Assembly: GCA_963576735.1 (NCBI GenBank)
Contig: OY755178.1
Location: 15,562,001-15,626,000, forward strand
DNA from: Bedellia somnulentella
Lineage: Eukaryota > Arthropoda > Insecta > Lepidoptera > Bedelliidae
DNA: 64,000 bases
Direction of reading: 5' to 3'
The notes beneath the pieces are model-generated. The model did not search any database. It was not told where the DNA came from and saw only the letters and a list, made by a program, of their open reading frames with translations. This document shows positions 12,148 to 21,383 of the stretch, piece after piece (positions within the stretch are counted from its first letter, which is position 1; each line of letters opens with the position of its first letter). Both the position numbers and the translations under genes were made by a program.

Positions 12148-12480
12148 ATGACTTCTACGAGACAAAAGTTAAAATGTCCGATATTTGGTGAAAGTGCAGA
12201 TTTGAAAGATAATATTCTTCCTACGTATGGAAATGTGATGAAATTCTATGAATGTGTTCGACAAGACTTAAAAATAAGAAATAATACGACAAAAGAACCT
12301 ACGTTTTTGGAAATTGCCGAAATAGTTGGAACGAAAATTGAAGAATTATGGATAAAATCTTCTATTCCGATTGTCACTCACAAACGTGTCTTACAGTTAT
12401 TAAAAAACTATCGCTCAAAATGTAATAATTTAAAAAAGTCTTTGAAGAAACTGACGCAAGAAAAGTTAGAAAAGTTCATA
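12148..12480 (+). CDS. N-terminal part of hAT-like transposase (split gene)
   Basis: The 111-residue stretch starts at ATG 12148 and reads into the insertion at 12481. It contains ILPTYGNVMKFYECVR, then EIAEIVGTKIEELW, then IPIVTHKRVLQLLKNYRSKC, a helical region of the kind that precedes the large ORF in related insect proteins, and I read it as the N-terminus of 13999-15873. The ORF continues six codons into the inserted TIR. Removing the insertion with one TA copy leaves the two halves one base out of register, so a further indel or a lost splice site must be assumed. I do not recognise a named domain in this part. Confidence 0.65.
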
Positions 12481-13979
12481 GTCCGGTCAATTTAGGCCTA
12501 AAATAAGGAGGAAGGTTACATAAATTCATAAGAAGCTGAAAATTGGCACAATTGTTCAAAACATGATTATAAATGAAACCTCAAAAGTCCCCATCGTTCC
12601 GAGGTGTGCTAAAAATTTTACACGAGGTCAAAGGCCAAAAAAAAGAGTTTTTTGCGATTTTTACGAAACGGTGAGTTTTTGCGCAAAATCACCCCAGTAA
12701 AAAATTGTAGATCAGAAAATCCTCTACAAAAAAGATATCAATATTTTTTTTCTAAAAGCCACCATTTTGAAGATATAACGCGTTGAAAAGTTCGATGATT
12801 GGTAATCTTCATACTTTGCACATGTACGCCACGTATGAACATCACTTATAAGGTGTTATAACTTAAATTTATTTGCTATTGGTGATTGTAACTTGTTTCT
12901 ATGCAATATAAGTTAAAATATGAAAACTACTTACTTACTTGCTTAGATAAGTTGCGATATGCAACTTTTGTTAAAAATACGCGTAATAAAAAGCAAGTAC
13001 AACTAGCTTCTTTACCTCCAACCTCAGTAGCTGCTCACCAACATTTATTTCGGGTATATTACCAAGTTCAAGTGTGGCTTGGTAATCAGCTGGACCCTAA
13101 AGACTGGGGTTGGAAGTTGGTCGACAATACATTAGAGCCAGTTCTAACTTTACTTCCACCAGCACCTGAGAAACTTCTCAACTCAATATTTTGCAACTGT
13201 AAAAAAGGTTGTATTGTAATGCTAAATGTGGATGCAGAAAAGTTGGACTGTTTTGTTCCCTGGCATGCACAAACTGCCAAGGCCGATCGTGCTCTAATGT
13301 TGAGTCAGCTAATCTAGAAGACTCATTTGATACCAATGAGGAATCGCTAGTGGGACAGTTGATCTGTGAAATAGAAGAGAAAGAAGAAGAACAGGAACAA
13401 GAACAAGAAGAGGACGAAGAACAAGAAACAGTAATCCTGGAAAATTACGAATCAGACGAGGAATATTAATCATTTCATTTTCAATTACACCGCCATTATT
13501 TTAACCAACCGATATGTACAATAATATTTTACAATAGTTTTAAAACAAATAAAATCACTGCAGACCCGTGGAATAGGCCTACAGGGGATACCACGTTAAA
13601 ATAAAACGCGTAAATAAGTACATAAGTCATAGGTGGCGTGGAAACGTGTGCAAAGTATGAAAATTACCAATGATCGAACTTTTCAACGCGTTATATCTTC
13701 AAAATGGTGGGTTTTAGGAACAAAATTATTCAAATCTTTTTTGTAGAGAATTTTCTGATCTACAATTTTGTACCGGGGTGATTTAGCGAAAAACTCACTG
13801 TTTCGCTTAAAATCGCAAAAAACTCATTTTTTTGACCTTTGACCTCGTGTAAAATTTTTAGCACACCTCGGAACGATGGGGACTTTTAAGGTTTCATTTA
13901 TAATCATGTTTTGAACAATTGTGCCAATTTTCAGCTTCTTATGAATTTATGTAACCTTGAATGTATAAATTGACCGGAT
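12481..13979 (+). mobile_element. long-TIR DNA element flanked by TA
   Basis: The ends (G/A)TCCGGTCAATTTA are inverted at 12481 and 13979, and the inverted repeats run about 350 bp inward with moderate divergence (12481-12840 and 13625-13979). TA stands outside each end (12479-12480 and 13980-13981), the duplication made by Tc1/mariner-type and some other transposons. The 1499-bp element has interrupted the transposase of the 11661-16195 element. Inside is only a C-terminal fragment of a CXC-domain protein, so it looks like an internally deleted, non-autonomous copy. Confidence 0.75.
12901..13469 (+). pseudogene. Tesmin/TSO1-like CXC-domain protein fragment, frameshifted
   Basis: Frame one (12901-13205) contains RYATFVKNTRNKKQVQLASL, LPPTSVAAHQHLFRVYYQVQ, DPKDWGWKL and LLPPAPEKLLNSIFCNCKKG. 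A frameshift near 13205 moves to KCGCRKVGLFCSLACTNCQG and a very acidic Glu/Gln tail ending at TAA 13467-13469. The CxCxxGC...CGCRK..L.C...C..C spacing is the CXC zinc-binding pattern. Similar C-termini occur in uncharacterised insect proteins that look transposon-borne. The N-terminal part is missing. I infer it is the remainder of the long-TIR element's own protein rather than a captured host gene; that is not proven. Confidence 0.6.
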
Positions 13980-13998
13980 TATCAGAAAACAAAGTAGA

Positions 13999-15873
13999 AT
14001 GCTTTTTGACATAGCTGCATGTAAGTGTAAAGAATTTGTAAGCTGTACTTGTTTGAAAGAAAAAAAAGTGCCAAAGGAGGAACAAATATTTTTAGAAGAC
14101 CAACGCACTAACAGACTTATGCTCATAGGAAGAACAGATCTTACACAAACAAAAAAAATGCAGAAGAGAAGATTACGTGCTCAAAAAGAAGAAATGGGAC
14201 ATACTTCAATTACAAGAATTAAAGGAACTCTCTCTACTTCTAATCGGTTAAATAGATCTGTAGTTCGTTCTAACGTTGACCTCGTCCTTCCATCTTGTTC
14301 CTCGGCAACAGATGTTCTTGGCACTGCTGAAACAGTGGTTCAAGTGCCTACAAAGCTCACGGATGCCAGTCTTCATAGTTTGACGACTGTATGCGATAGA
14401 TACAGAGTATCAGATCGCGCTGCGGCGGCTATAGTGTCATTTGTGCTATGTACTACTTCTAACCCCAACTCTGAGGTACAGTCGACTTACATTGTTGACA
14501 GGATGAAACTAAGAAGAATAAGACAGAAAGTACGCGAGCAAATTCTAATAGAAGAAAGAGTGACTGAAATTCCTGCATTATATTTTGATGGAAGGAAAGA
14601 CAAGACGGCTAAAATTGTTTTAAAAGGATCGAAGAGGTTTAAAATGATTGTTCAAGAGGAACATATTTCGATTATTAAAGAACCAGGTTCCGTTTATGTT
14701 GGGTATGTGGTTCCAACATCTGGCAGTTCAAAAGATATTGAAAGAGCTATCCACAGTTTTCTGATGACTCAAAATATATCGCCAGAAAGTTTAATAGCAG
14801 TCGGCTGTGATGGGACAAATACAAATACAGGGAGAGTGGGAGGCGTGATTCGTCTTTTGGAACAAAGGCTGTCTCGACCATTGCAGTGGATAATTTGCCT
14901 ATTACACGCAAATGAATTGCCATTAAGGCATTTGTTTACATATTTAGATGGCCCAACTGCAGGACCTAGATCATTTGGAGGTCAAATTGGCAAAGCGTTA
15001 GAGTCATGTGAGAATCTACCTTTAGTCAATTTTGAGAAAATAGAAGGTGAACTACCTCCACAATCATCAATAGACCTTAGTACAGACCAGAGATATTTAC
15101 AGGAAATTACCACAGCTGTCATAAATGGAGTCTGCCCTCATGATATATTACACAGAAGCCCAGGCAAGCTATCCCATGCCCGCTGGTTGACAAGAGCTAA
15201 CCGTATACTACGTTTATATATATCTACGGAAAACCCACACCAAAATCTTGTCATTTTAGCAACGTTTATCGTAAAATCATACGCACCTGTGTGGTTTGCC
15301 ATCAAAACACATTCATCCTGCAAAGATGGTTCAAGACATTTATGGAAGCTCATTAATAGCACTAGATATCTATCCGACGAGTTGTTAGCGATAGTGGATC
15401 CAGTTTTAAATCGAAACAGCTACTTTTCTCACCCAGAAAACTTGTTATTAAGTATGATTACAGATTCACAAAAGCACATCAGAGAACTCGCCGCAAGACG
15501 TATTTTAAAGGCTCGTCAAGTGAATAAAAATTCTGTTTCGCGCATGTTTGTGGTGCCAAAATTGAACTTAAATGCAAGTTCTTACACAGACTTGATTGAT
15601 TGGCAACAAAATATACATGAACCCCCAATACTGAAAAATATTACCGATGAGCAGTTACAAGATCTAATTGAAAATGGAGGGGATGCTGTTTTAGACTTTA
15701 TGAGACTACCTTGCCACACCCAGGCTGTGGAAAGATCTGTAAAAGTTGTGACAGAAGCAGCTCTAAGTGTATGCAACAAGACAAGAAGAGAGGGATTCAT
15801 AAAGTCTAAATTAGCATCTAGAAAGATTATGCCAAAGTTTGAGACGAAAAAGGACTTTCGCTATAAAATGTGA
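13999..15873 (+). CDS. hAT-like transposase, main part (624 aa), family not named
   Basis: One uninterrupted frame begins LFDIAACKCKEFVSCTC (Cys-rich, probably zinc-binding). Likely catalytic carboxylates are D197 in LYFDGRKD, D271 in VGCDGTNTNTG and E578 in HTQAVERSVKVVTEA, with HANELPLRH (about 303) and SHARWLTRANRILRLY between them. This order matches the hAT layout (D, D, C/H motif, RW block, late E), and the element's 8-bp duplication agrees. Related proteins are common in insects and cnidarians but usually unnamed. The N-terminus is cut off by the insertion ending at 13979, so ATG 13999 is just the first Met in frame. The fold assignment is inference. Confidence 0.7.
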   Translation: MLFDIAACKCKEFVSCTCLKEKKVPKEEQIFLEDQRTNRLMLIGRTDLTQTKKMQKRRLRAQKEEMGHTSITRIKGTLSTSNRLNRSVVRSNVDLVLPSCSSATDVLGTAETVVQVPTKLTDASLHSLTTVCDRYRVSDRAAAAIVSFVLCTTSNPNSEVQSTYIVDRMKLRRIRQKVREQILIEERVTEIPALYFDGRKDKTAKIVLKGSKRFKMIVQEEHISIIKEPGSVYVGYVVPTSGSSKDIERAIHSFLMTQNISPESLIAVGCDGTNTNTGRVGGVIRLLEQRLSRPLQWIICLLHANELPLRHLFTYLDGPTAGPRSFGGQIGKALESCENLPLVNFEKIEGELPPQSSIDLSTDQRYLQEITTAVINGVCPHDILHRSPGKLSHARWLTRANRILRLYISTENPHQNLVILATFIVKSYAPVWFAIKTHSSCKDGSRHLWKLINSTRYLSDELLAIVDPVLNRNSYFSHPENLLLSMITDSQKHIRELAARRILKARQVNKNSVSRMFVVPKLNLNASSYTDLIDWQQNIHEPPILKNITDEQLQDLIENGGDAVLDFMRLPCHTQAVERSVKVVTEAALSVCNKTRREGFIKSKLASRKIMPKFETKKDFRYKM

Positions 15874-16172
15874 CGTTTTTCAAACAGACGTAACATTCTG
15901 AAGCCGTGTAAACTTTTGAAATAAATGATTGTATTAATTAATACGTACTTTTATTTTAAGATTTGCAGATATAACTCATTATATCTACTTATTATTTTGT
16001 TTAAAAAGTGTACTACACATCACGTCTATAAAAACATTAAACATTAAAATTCAAGTATCTGGCGGGAACTTAAGCTGTCGAGCTAGATTATCCAAATTAA
16101 GAGGTGATATTAACGATTACATAAAGCAACTTTTACCAGGTATTCCAAAACGAAATAAGAAAAAAAAAAATT

Positions 16173-17041
16173 TCATACTAAAATGTTCCGCCCTACTGTA
16201 GAAGTAATTATCATAGGAGCTCGGTTTGTTAACCTAAGTGGCTTATTAATTTGACAGGAGCGGCAGTTTTTCACATAATCTGTTATATCCTGTCGCATGT
16301 TTTTCCACCAAAATTGTGATTTAATTCTGTCTATCATTCGTGAGATGCCGGGATGGGCAGCTGAAGATGAATCATGGTTATCTCTTAAGATTTGTTTTAT
16401 TTCGTCGGGGGATGGATACTTTATAGAGTTGCGGTAAATATTGACTTTAATTCCGGAACCATGGAAAAGGAACGCTATTATATTGTAAATTTTCGTGAAC
16501 AATAATTTATTAAAAGGATCTGAAAAGTCAGATATTGAAAACTCTTTTTCTTCTGAATAATAGAACTTAATCATATCTCGGTAATCTCTAAGTATATTAA
16601 AAATATCTTTGTAACTCATTTCGTCGTAATGATTTACTCTTAGAAACAAATGGGTAAATAAATGCCTATCATTTGAAGTCGAATAGTGAGTGTAAAGTTC
16701 GCGTTCAATATTTCGAATATCGGGCTGGCTATTAGAAAGGCTCAGTATATCGGAACAATATGGGACAGACTCATCTAAATCGATCGATGCAGTGCAGGAT
16801 ATACAATTAATTTGCATTTCGTCCTAATAAGTGGTTCATTATGAATTTGAATCACCGTATCATAAGAAGAACCTGTCTTTTTATTCATTTGTAAGAACTG
16901 TTCATATGTTTCTGAAATAGAAGGCAAGTCATTTTTAGCTAAAGGTATCGGATTACGCGGCGAAGTAGGGTCAATGTTTTTGTTATCGTCTTCGATCATA
17001 TATACCAAAGATGCCGCACTCCATACAAATTCAACGCACAA
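16173..17041 (-). pseudogene. gypsy integrase N-terminal region and linker, frameshifted
   Basis: Two overlapping frames (17041-16775 and 16817-16173) are separated by a shift near 16790. The second has the H2C2 zinc-binding integrase N-terminus: HPGISRMIDRIKSQFWW and then CRSCQINKP. It stops at the border of the hAT-like insertion (16195) and resumes, in gypsy sequence, at 11660. A further frame break lies between this region and the end of the RT ORF at 17179. Confidence 0.85.
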
Positions 17042-17178
17042 AAGTGGACCGCAAGAATGACAAGACTGTTTTACAATTAAATATTTATTTTCCTACAATG
17101 ATCGACCTTACCGCATTTTCTTAAGACCTATTATTTATTGCAAGATCCAGCACACGACTGTCAGTGAAACTGTGCTTA

Positions 17179-19791
17179 TCATATAAAGAAGCACAGTTTG
17201 GCGGGGCCGTTTTTCGTGCTTTGTTGGTGTATCTTTGGTATATATGATCGAAGGTTATCGTTATCTAGTATGTTCACGGGGAAACGAGATAAGGCGTCGG
17301 CATTGGCATTCAATTTGCCTTGTTTGTATACTATTTTATAATCATATTCTTCGAGTTTTAGGCGCCATCGGATCAGCCTAGAGCCTGGATCTTTCACATT
17401 AAATAACCAAACGAGAGGACGGTGATCAGTGACGATCTGAAAACTTCTACCATAAATGTAGGGACGGAATGTTTTTACACCGAATAAGATGGCTAACAAT
17501 TCCTTTTCGATGGTTGAATAGTTTCCCTCGGCTTTGTTAAGTGTTCGTGATGCATAGGCGATGGGCTTATCTTTTCCTATCTCGCCCTGTGATAGAATGG
17601 CACCTACCGCATAATTAGAGGCATCGGTGGTAAGGATGAATGGTTTATTGAAGTCAGGGTATTGTAGAAGAGGCGCGGTAGTCAATTTGTGTTTAAGATT
17701 ATTGAACGAATCTTGTTGGTCGTGGCACCAAATAAATTTTGCATCTTTTTTTAAGAGTGAAGTTAACGGTTTCGTTAATTTGGAGAAGTTTTCTATGAAT
17801 CGCCTATAGTAACCAACAAGGCCTAAGAAAGATTTTATGTCTTTAGGATTTTTTGGTATGGGGAAGTCAGTGACGGCTTTTATTTTATCGGGATTGGGGG
17901 ACACGCCTTTGTCAGTAATTACGTGTCCCAGATAGGCGACTTCGCGCCTTAGAAATTCGCACTTGGCGGGCTGTAGTTTTAAATTGAATTGCCGGAACCG
18001 GTCAAAAACGAGTCTTAGTTTATCTATATGCGAAGGGAGATCATGGGAATAGAGGATACAATCATCTATATATATATAGCAATGGAGGCCCTGAAGGCCT
18101 GAAAGGACGGTGTTTATCAATTTTTGAAAAGTTGATGGCGCATTTTTTAAGCCAAAGGGCATTCTTGTAAATTCATAATGTCCCGACGTTCCATTCGTGA
18201 TAACAGTGAAACCTGTCTTGGGGGCATCTTCTTTTTTGAGATTGCATTGCCATAATCCGGATACTAAGTCCAGGGTTGAGAAGTATTTGGAGTGTCCTAG
18301 CTGGTCCAATATGTCCGTGATCAACGGAAGTGGGTAAATTTCAGTCACAGTGATATCATTCAACTTCCTATAATCAATCACTATTCTCCATTTCTGTTTT
18401 CCGGAAGAGTCTTTCTTTTTCGGTACAACCCATACAGGGGCACTCCATGGGGAAATAGATGGACGGATAATGTTTTGTTCTAACATGCTCTTAATTTGTG
18501 TCTCAACCTCTTCTTTGTGACACTCGGGAAAACGATACGACTTTACATGGATTGGGGCAGCATCTTTCGTATTTATGGAATGCTCTAAGGCATCAGTACA
18601 TGTCAATGGCTCCCCTTCTAAATAAAATATGTCGGTGTACTGGGAACAGCACTCTAGGAGGAATTTGGTCTCTTCGTCGTTTAAATGAGACGTTCGAATG
18701 GTATCTAATACCTTTTGCGACCTATCATATGATGCGGATTGGATATTATAAATGTTTTCTGAAGTACTGGTTTGAGTTAAGATTTTACTATCAAGAAGAG
18801 TTAAATGCACGGAATAATTATTTACACATATTTCAGAGTTAGTTGTGTTTAAAATAGAAACATTTACTCGCCGATTCGGCTTAATGGAGACGATGGAGTT
18901 AGCCACATAGACACCTTGTGAAATTTGGTGATCCAGAACCAAGCCCTCCGTTGTGTTCTCGACTTCAGAGGAAGGGTTGGATATTAAACATTCTATAACT
19001 GCCTCTGACCTAGGGGGAATAATATAAGATGATTGGTTAAAAATAATTGGATAAGAATTGCCTTCAATGAAAAGAGCGTTTTTAGAATATTGAATGTCAG
19101 CGTTTACCTTTTTTAGGAAATCGCTTCCCAATATACCATCGTAATTAAGATGAACATCATCTGAAATGACATGAAACTTATACTTAAACATAGTTGATTC
19201 TAAGGAGGTATCTGTAGGAGAACATTTGAATGAGAAAAAGAAAGATCCTATTGTTTTGCAAAAAGAATTGTTGTTGTTCAATCCTTTCAAATTTATTATA
19301 TCATTTAAAAGAGGGGGTTTGGTTATGAAGTTTTTTAATTTAATTATACTGACGCTAGAGCCGGTATCAACTAAAAAACAGAGCGGTTTCTTAGCAAGGT
19401 CAGAATATAAGTAAATATGGGGTAGAGATATTTTATTACAGGATGAACTTATCTCGTAAATTGGAATAGGAACTTGACATTTGTCGCTCTTATTATATGG
19501 AGGCTTAGAAGTAGAACTCAACGAAACAGAGGTTCCCGAAGGAATGTGTTGAGGTTTTGGATTATCACTCAACGAAACAGAGGTTCCCGAAGGAATGTGT
19601 TGAGGTTTCGAATTATCACTCAACGAAACAGCGGTTCCCGAAGGAATGTATTGAGGATTTGAATTAATGTTTTTGTTACACCCAAAATGGTTTGAAGATT
19701 GAATGTTATTGACACGCTTGGCCTTAGTAGTTATGCCTTTGAAACGAGGGCTACGTCGGCACGGAACTGTAGCCCGATTACTCAGTTTAAA
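17179..19791 (-). CDS. gypsy pol: aspartic protease, reverse transcriptase, RNase H
   Basis: The frame is open from the -1 shift site (19791) to the stop at 17179. Counted from 19623: a Ser/Pro repeat region, protease FLVDTGSSVSI (DTG about 86-88), RT blocks WRIVIDYRKLND, TRMPFGLKNAPSTFQ and catalytic CYIYIDDCILY (YIDD about 518-521), KSFLGLVGYYRRFI, then RNase H TTDASNYAVG (about 665-674) and TDHRPLVWLF. The enzyme copies the element RNA to DNA inside cytoplasmic particles; motif style is that of the 17.6/297 errantivirus group. No Met is required because pol is reached by frameshift from gag. The ORF ends before integrase, out of frame with it, so the polyprotein is broken. A 54-nt unit is repeated three times at 19516-19672. 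Confidence 0.92.
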   Translation of the reverse strand, partial: FKLSNRATVPCRRSPRFKGITTKAKRVNNIQSSNHFGCNKNINSNPQYIPSGTAVSLSDNSKPQHIPSGTSVSLSDNPKPQHIPSGTSVSLSSTSKPPYNKSDKCQVPIPIYEISSSCNKISLPHIYLYSDLAKKPLCFLVDTGSSVSIIKLKNFITKPPLLNDIINLKGLNNNNSFCKTIGSFFFSFKCSPTDTSLESTMFKYKFHVISDDVHLNYDGILGSDFLKKVNADIQYSKNALFIEGNSYPIIFNQSSYIIPPRSEAVIECLISNPSSEVENTTEGLVLDHQISQGVYVANSIVSIKPNRRVNVSILNTTNSEICVNNYSVHLTLLDSKILTQTSTSENIYNIQSASYDRSQKVLDTIRTSHLNDEETKFLLECCSQYTDIFYLEGEPLTCTDALEHSINTKDAAPIHVKSYRFPECHKEEVETQIKSMLEQNIIRPSISPWSAPVWVVPKKKDSSGKQKWRIVIDYRKLNDITVTEIYPLPLITDILDQLGHSKYFSTLDLVSGLWQCNLKKEDAPKTGFTVITNGTSGHYEFTRMPFGLKNAPSTFQKLINTVLSGLQGLHCYIYIDDCILYSHDLPSHIDKLRLVFDRFRQFNLKLQPAKCEFLRREVAYLGHVITDKGVSPNPDKIKAVTDFPIPKNPKDIKSFLGLVGYYRRFIENFSKLTKPLTSLLKKDAKFIWCHDQQDSFNNLKHKLTTAPLLQYPDFNKPFILTTDASNYAVGAILSQGEIGKDKPIAYASRTLNKAEGNYSTIEKELLAILFGVKTFRPYIYGRSFQIVTDHRPLVWLFNVKDPGSRLIRWRLKLEEYDYKIVYKQGKLNANADALSRFPVNILDNDNLRSYIPKIHQQSTKNGPAKLCFFI
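19516..19672 (-). repeat. three 54-bp repeats at the pol N-terminus
   Basis: The unit encoding LS(D)NxKPQHIPSGTSVS occurs three times with few differences. It keeps the pol frame (18 residues per unit) and sits between the frameshift site and the protease. Confidence 0.8.
19782..19791 (-). promoter_or_regulatory. -1 ribosomal frameshift site at the gag stop
   Basis: On the minus strand the gag frame ends CAT TTA AAC TGA. This gives the slippery heptamer T TTA AAC (19791-19785) immediately before the stop (19784-19782). A -1 shift there enters the pol frame, which is open downstream to 17179. Heptamers of the form X XXY YYZ are the established signal for gag-pol frameshifting. Confidence 0.8.
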
Positions 19792-20343
19792 TGAGGTTGA
19801 GTGAGGAATGAGTTCTCAAATGTGGTTTCATCAGCGGGAGTTGGCGATGGCGCGCCGGACTGCGGCGCGTATAAAATATGATGTGCCGCCTGATTATTGT
19901 TGCCTCTATATTTTTCATTATTATATTTCCTTTTACGGCATTGCGAAATATCATGGCCGGGAGATTTGCAATACCTGCAGAAAACGTGTGATTTCGTTTG
20001 TTGCGAAGCGGATGGCTGAGACTCAGTAAATATACGTGGTTGTAATACACGTTTTTGCCTGCTAAAACATTCGGTTTCGGAATGCCCAGGTTTTCCACAG
20101 GTTTTGCAGTTTACTTTGGTGGAAGCAGTTTTATATAAAAGATTTTGAATTTTTTCTTCCTCAATGGCTACATTAATAGCATAATTTAAAGTTTTTGGGT
20201 CTCTACATCGGACGTTATTACCAAGTCTTGGATGTAACCCTAAACAAAAAGTATAGAGCGCTAAGTCTTCCGTCATCGCTATGCGGCCGGGTAAATCCTT
20301 TTTTAACGAGTCCAAATTATGTACTTCAGACTGTAAATAGGTA
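19782..20343 (-). CDS. gypsy gag C-terminal part with zinc knuckles
   Basis: The minus frame carries two CCHC knuckles, CKTCGKPGHSETEC and CRYCKSPGHDISQC, as in nucleocapsid, followed by a basic tail, and ends at TGA 19784-19782. It begins at the Harbinger insertion border; the N-terminal part is at 23851-24252. Gag packages the element RNA into particles. At the junction the two halves are not in one clean frame, since a stop lies just after the N-terminal part, so gag had decayed or shifted slightly. Confidence 0.85.
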
Positions 20344-20668
20344 TGTCCACACTGTGCCTTTTTTGTTCAATAAGGGCATGCGTCATAGCGCAGTCAACAG
20401 CGCACGTGAGGCATGCCCTTAATGCATGCGCGATGGCAGTTGAAAGCGGAGCGCGCGCTGTGTTGCAAGTTATCCGGAGTCGGGTGGTTTTCTGTGCGTC
20501 ATAGCGTTCAACACAAGAAGACAATTCCGCCTCGTATATTTAGAACAGAAGAGGATATCAAGAAACTAGTTAAAAATAATAATGTTTTAAATTTAGGTAA
20601 TTAACGTATATATTTCATATAATACTATTTAAACACATAGTCTATTTTTATATCTACTTATTTTTAAA

Positions 20669-21199
20669 ATGGCTATACAACTGGATGATATTTACGAATT
20701 CACTAACTGTAAAGACATTAACTCTTTTATTAATAATATTCCTGCTAAATCTAACTAAATTAACATTACATGTTTGCACTTAAACATTCGATCTATGATA
20801 AAAAACTATGACGCATTGGACCAATATATTAATTATTCCCTGAGAAAGATTGATATAATAATAATTACAGAAGTGAACATATCAGACACCATTAGCAGTT
20901 TTTTTCACCTTACAGGGCTATCAAATGTACACTAATCTACGTAAAAACAAGAGAGGCGGGGGAATAGTTGTTTACATAAACAACAAATTCAAATTTACTA
21001 TTCTTAAAAGCCCTACCATTCACTTTGAATCCATATGCTTTGAGATATCCTCAAAAGAAGGAGTAAACACTTATTCATAAATGAACTGGAAAAACTATAA
21101 CAAAATATTAACACCAACGAAATATTTATAGCAGGGGACATGAACATAGATATATCTTTAAATTCTTCTATACAGCACAAATACCAAAATACTGTATAG
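20669..21199 (+). pseudogene. non-LTR endonuclease fragment
   Basis: Broken frames read CLHLNIRSMIKNYDALDQYI, KIDIIIITEV, RKNKRGGGIVVYINNKF and IFIAGDMNIDIS. These are blocks of the apurinic-type endonuclease of CR1/jockey-like LINEs. Stops and frameshifts are frequent and RT is absent, so it is a dead, truncated insertion within the Harbinger element. Confidence 0.75.
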
Positions 21200-21383
21200 T
21201 ATGAAGAATTGTTACTGTAGGTAGTTTAGTAAAATTTTTATTTGTTTCATTATTGATGTATGTCGAATACGCGGTATTCAGTAAAATTATTATTATTAGT
21301 ATTTTGTTTTTGTAATACCGTGTTATATCCAAATTTGTATGTTTTTAGTCAAAATAAAAAAAAAAAAAAAAAAAAACAACAAG

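Larger units (their letters stand above)
11661..16195 (+). mobile_element. hAT-like DNA transposon inserted in gypsy integrase
   Basis: Left end TAGGGTGGAAC (11661-11671) and right end GTTCCGCCCTA (16185-16195) form 11-bp inverted repeats with one mismatch. An exact 8-bp duplication CTGTAGAA stands outside both (11653-11660 and 16196-16203). The 8-bp target duplication and a TAGGG start fit the hAT superfamily (P elements also make 8 bp). The 4535-bp element carries a transposase-like gene on plus (12148-12480 and 13999-15873), itself split by a second element at 12481-13979. It lies exactly between the two pieces of the gypsy integrase. Confidence 0.85.

Noticed and set aside
12479..13981. 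Simple restoration of the hAT-like transposase by removing the inserted element
   Set aside because: The two halves are one base out of register after removal, so an extra change is needed.
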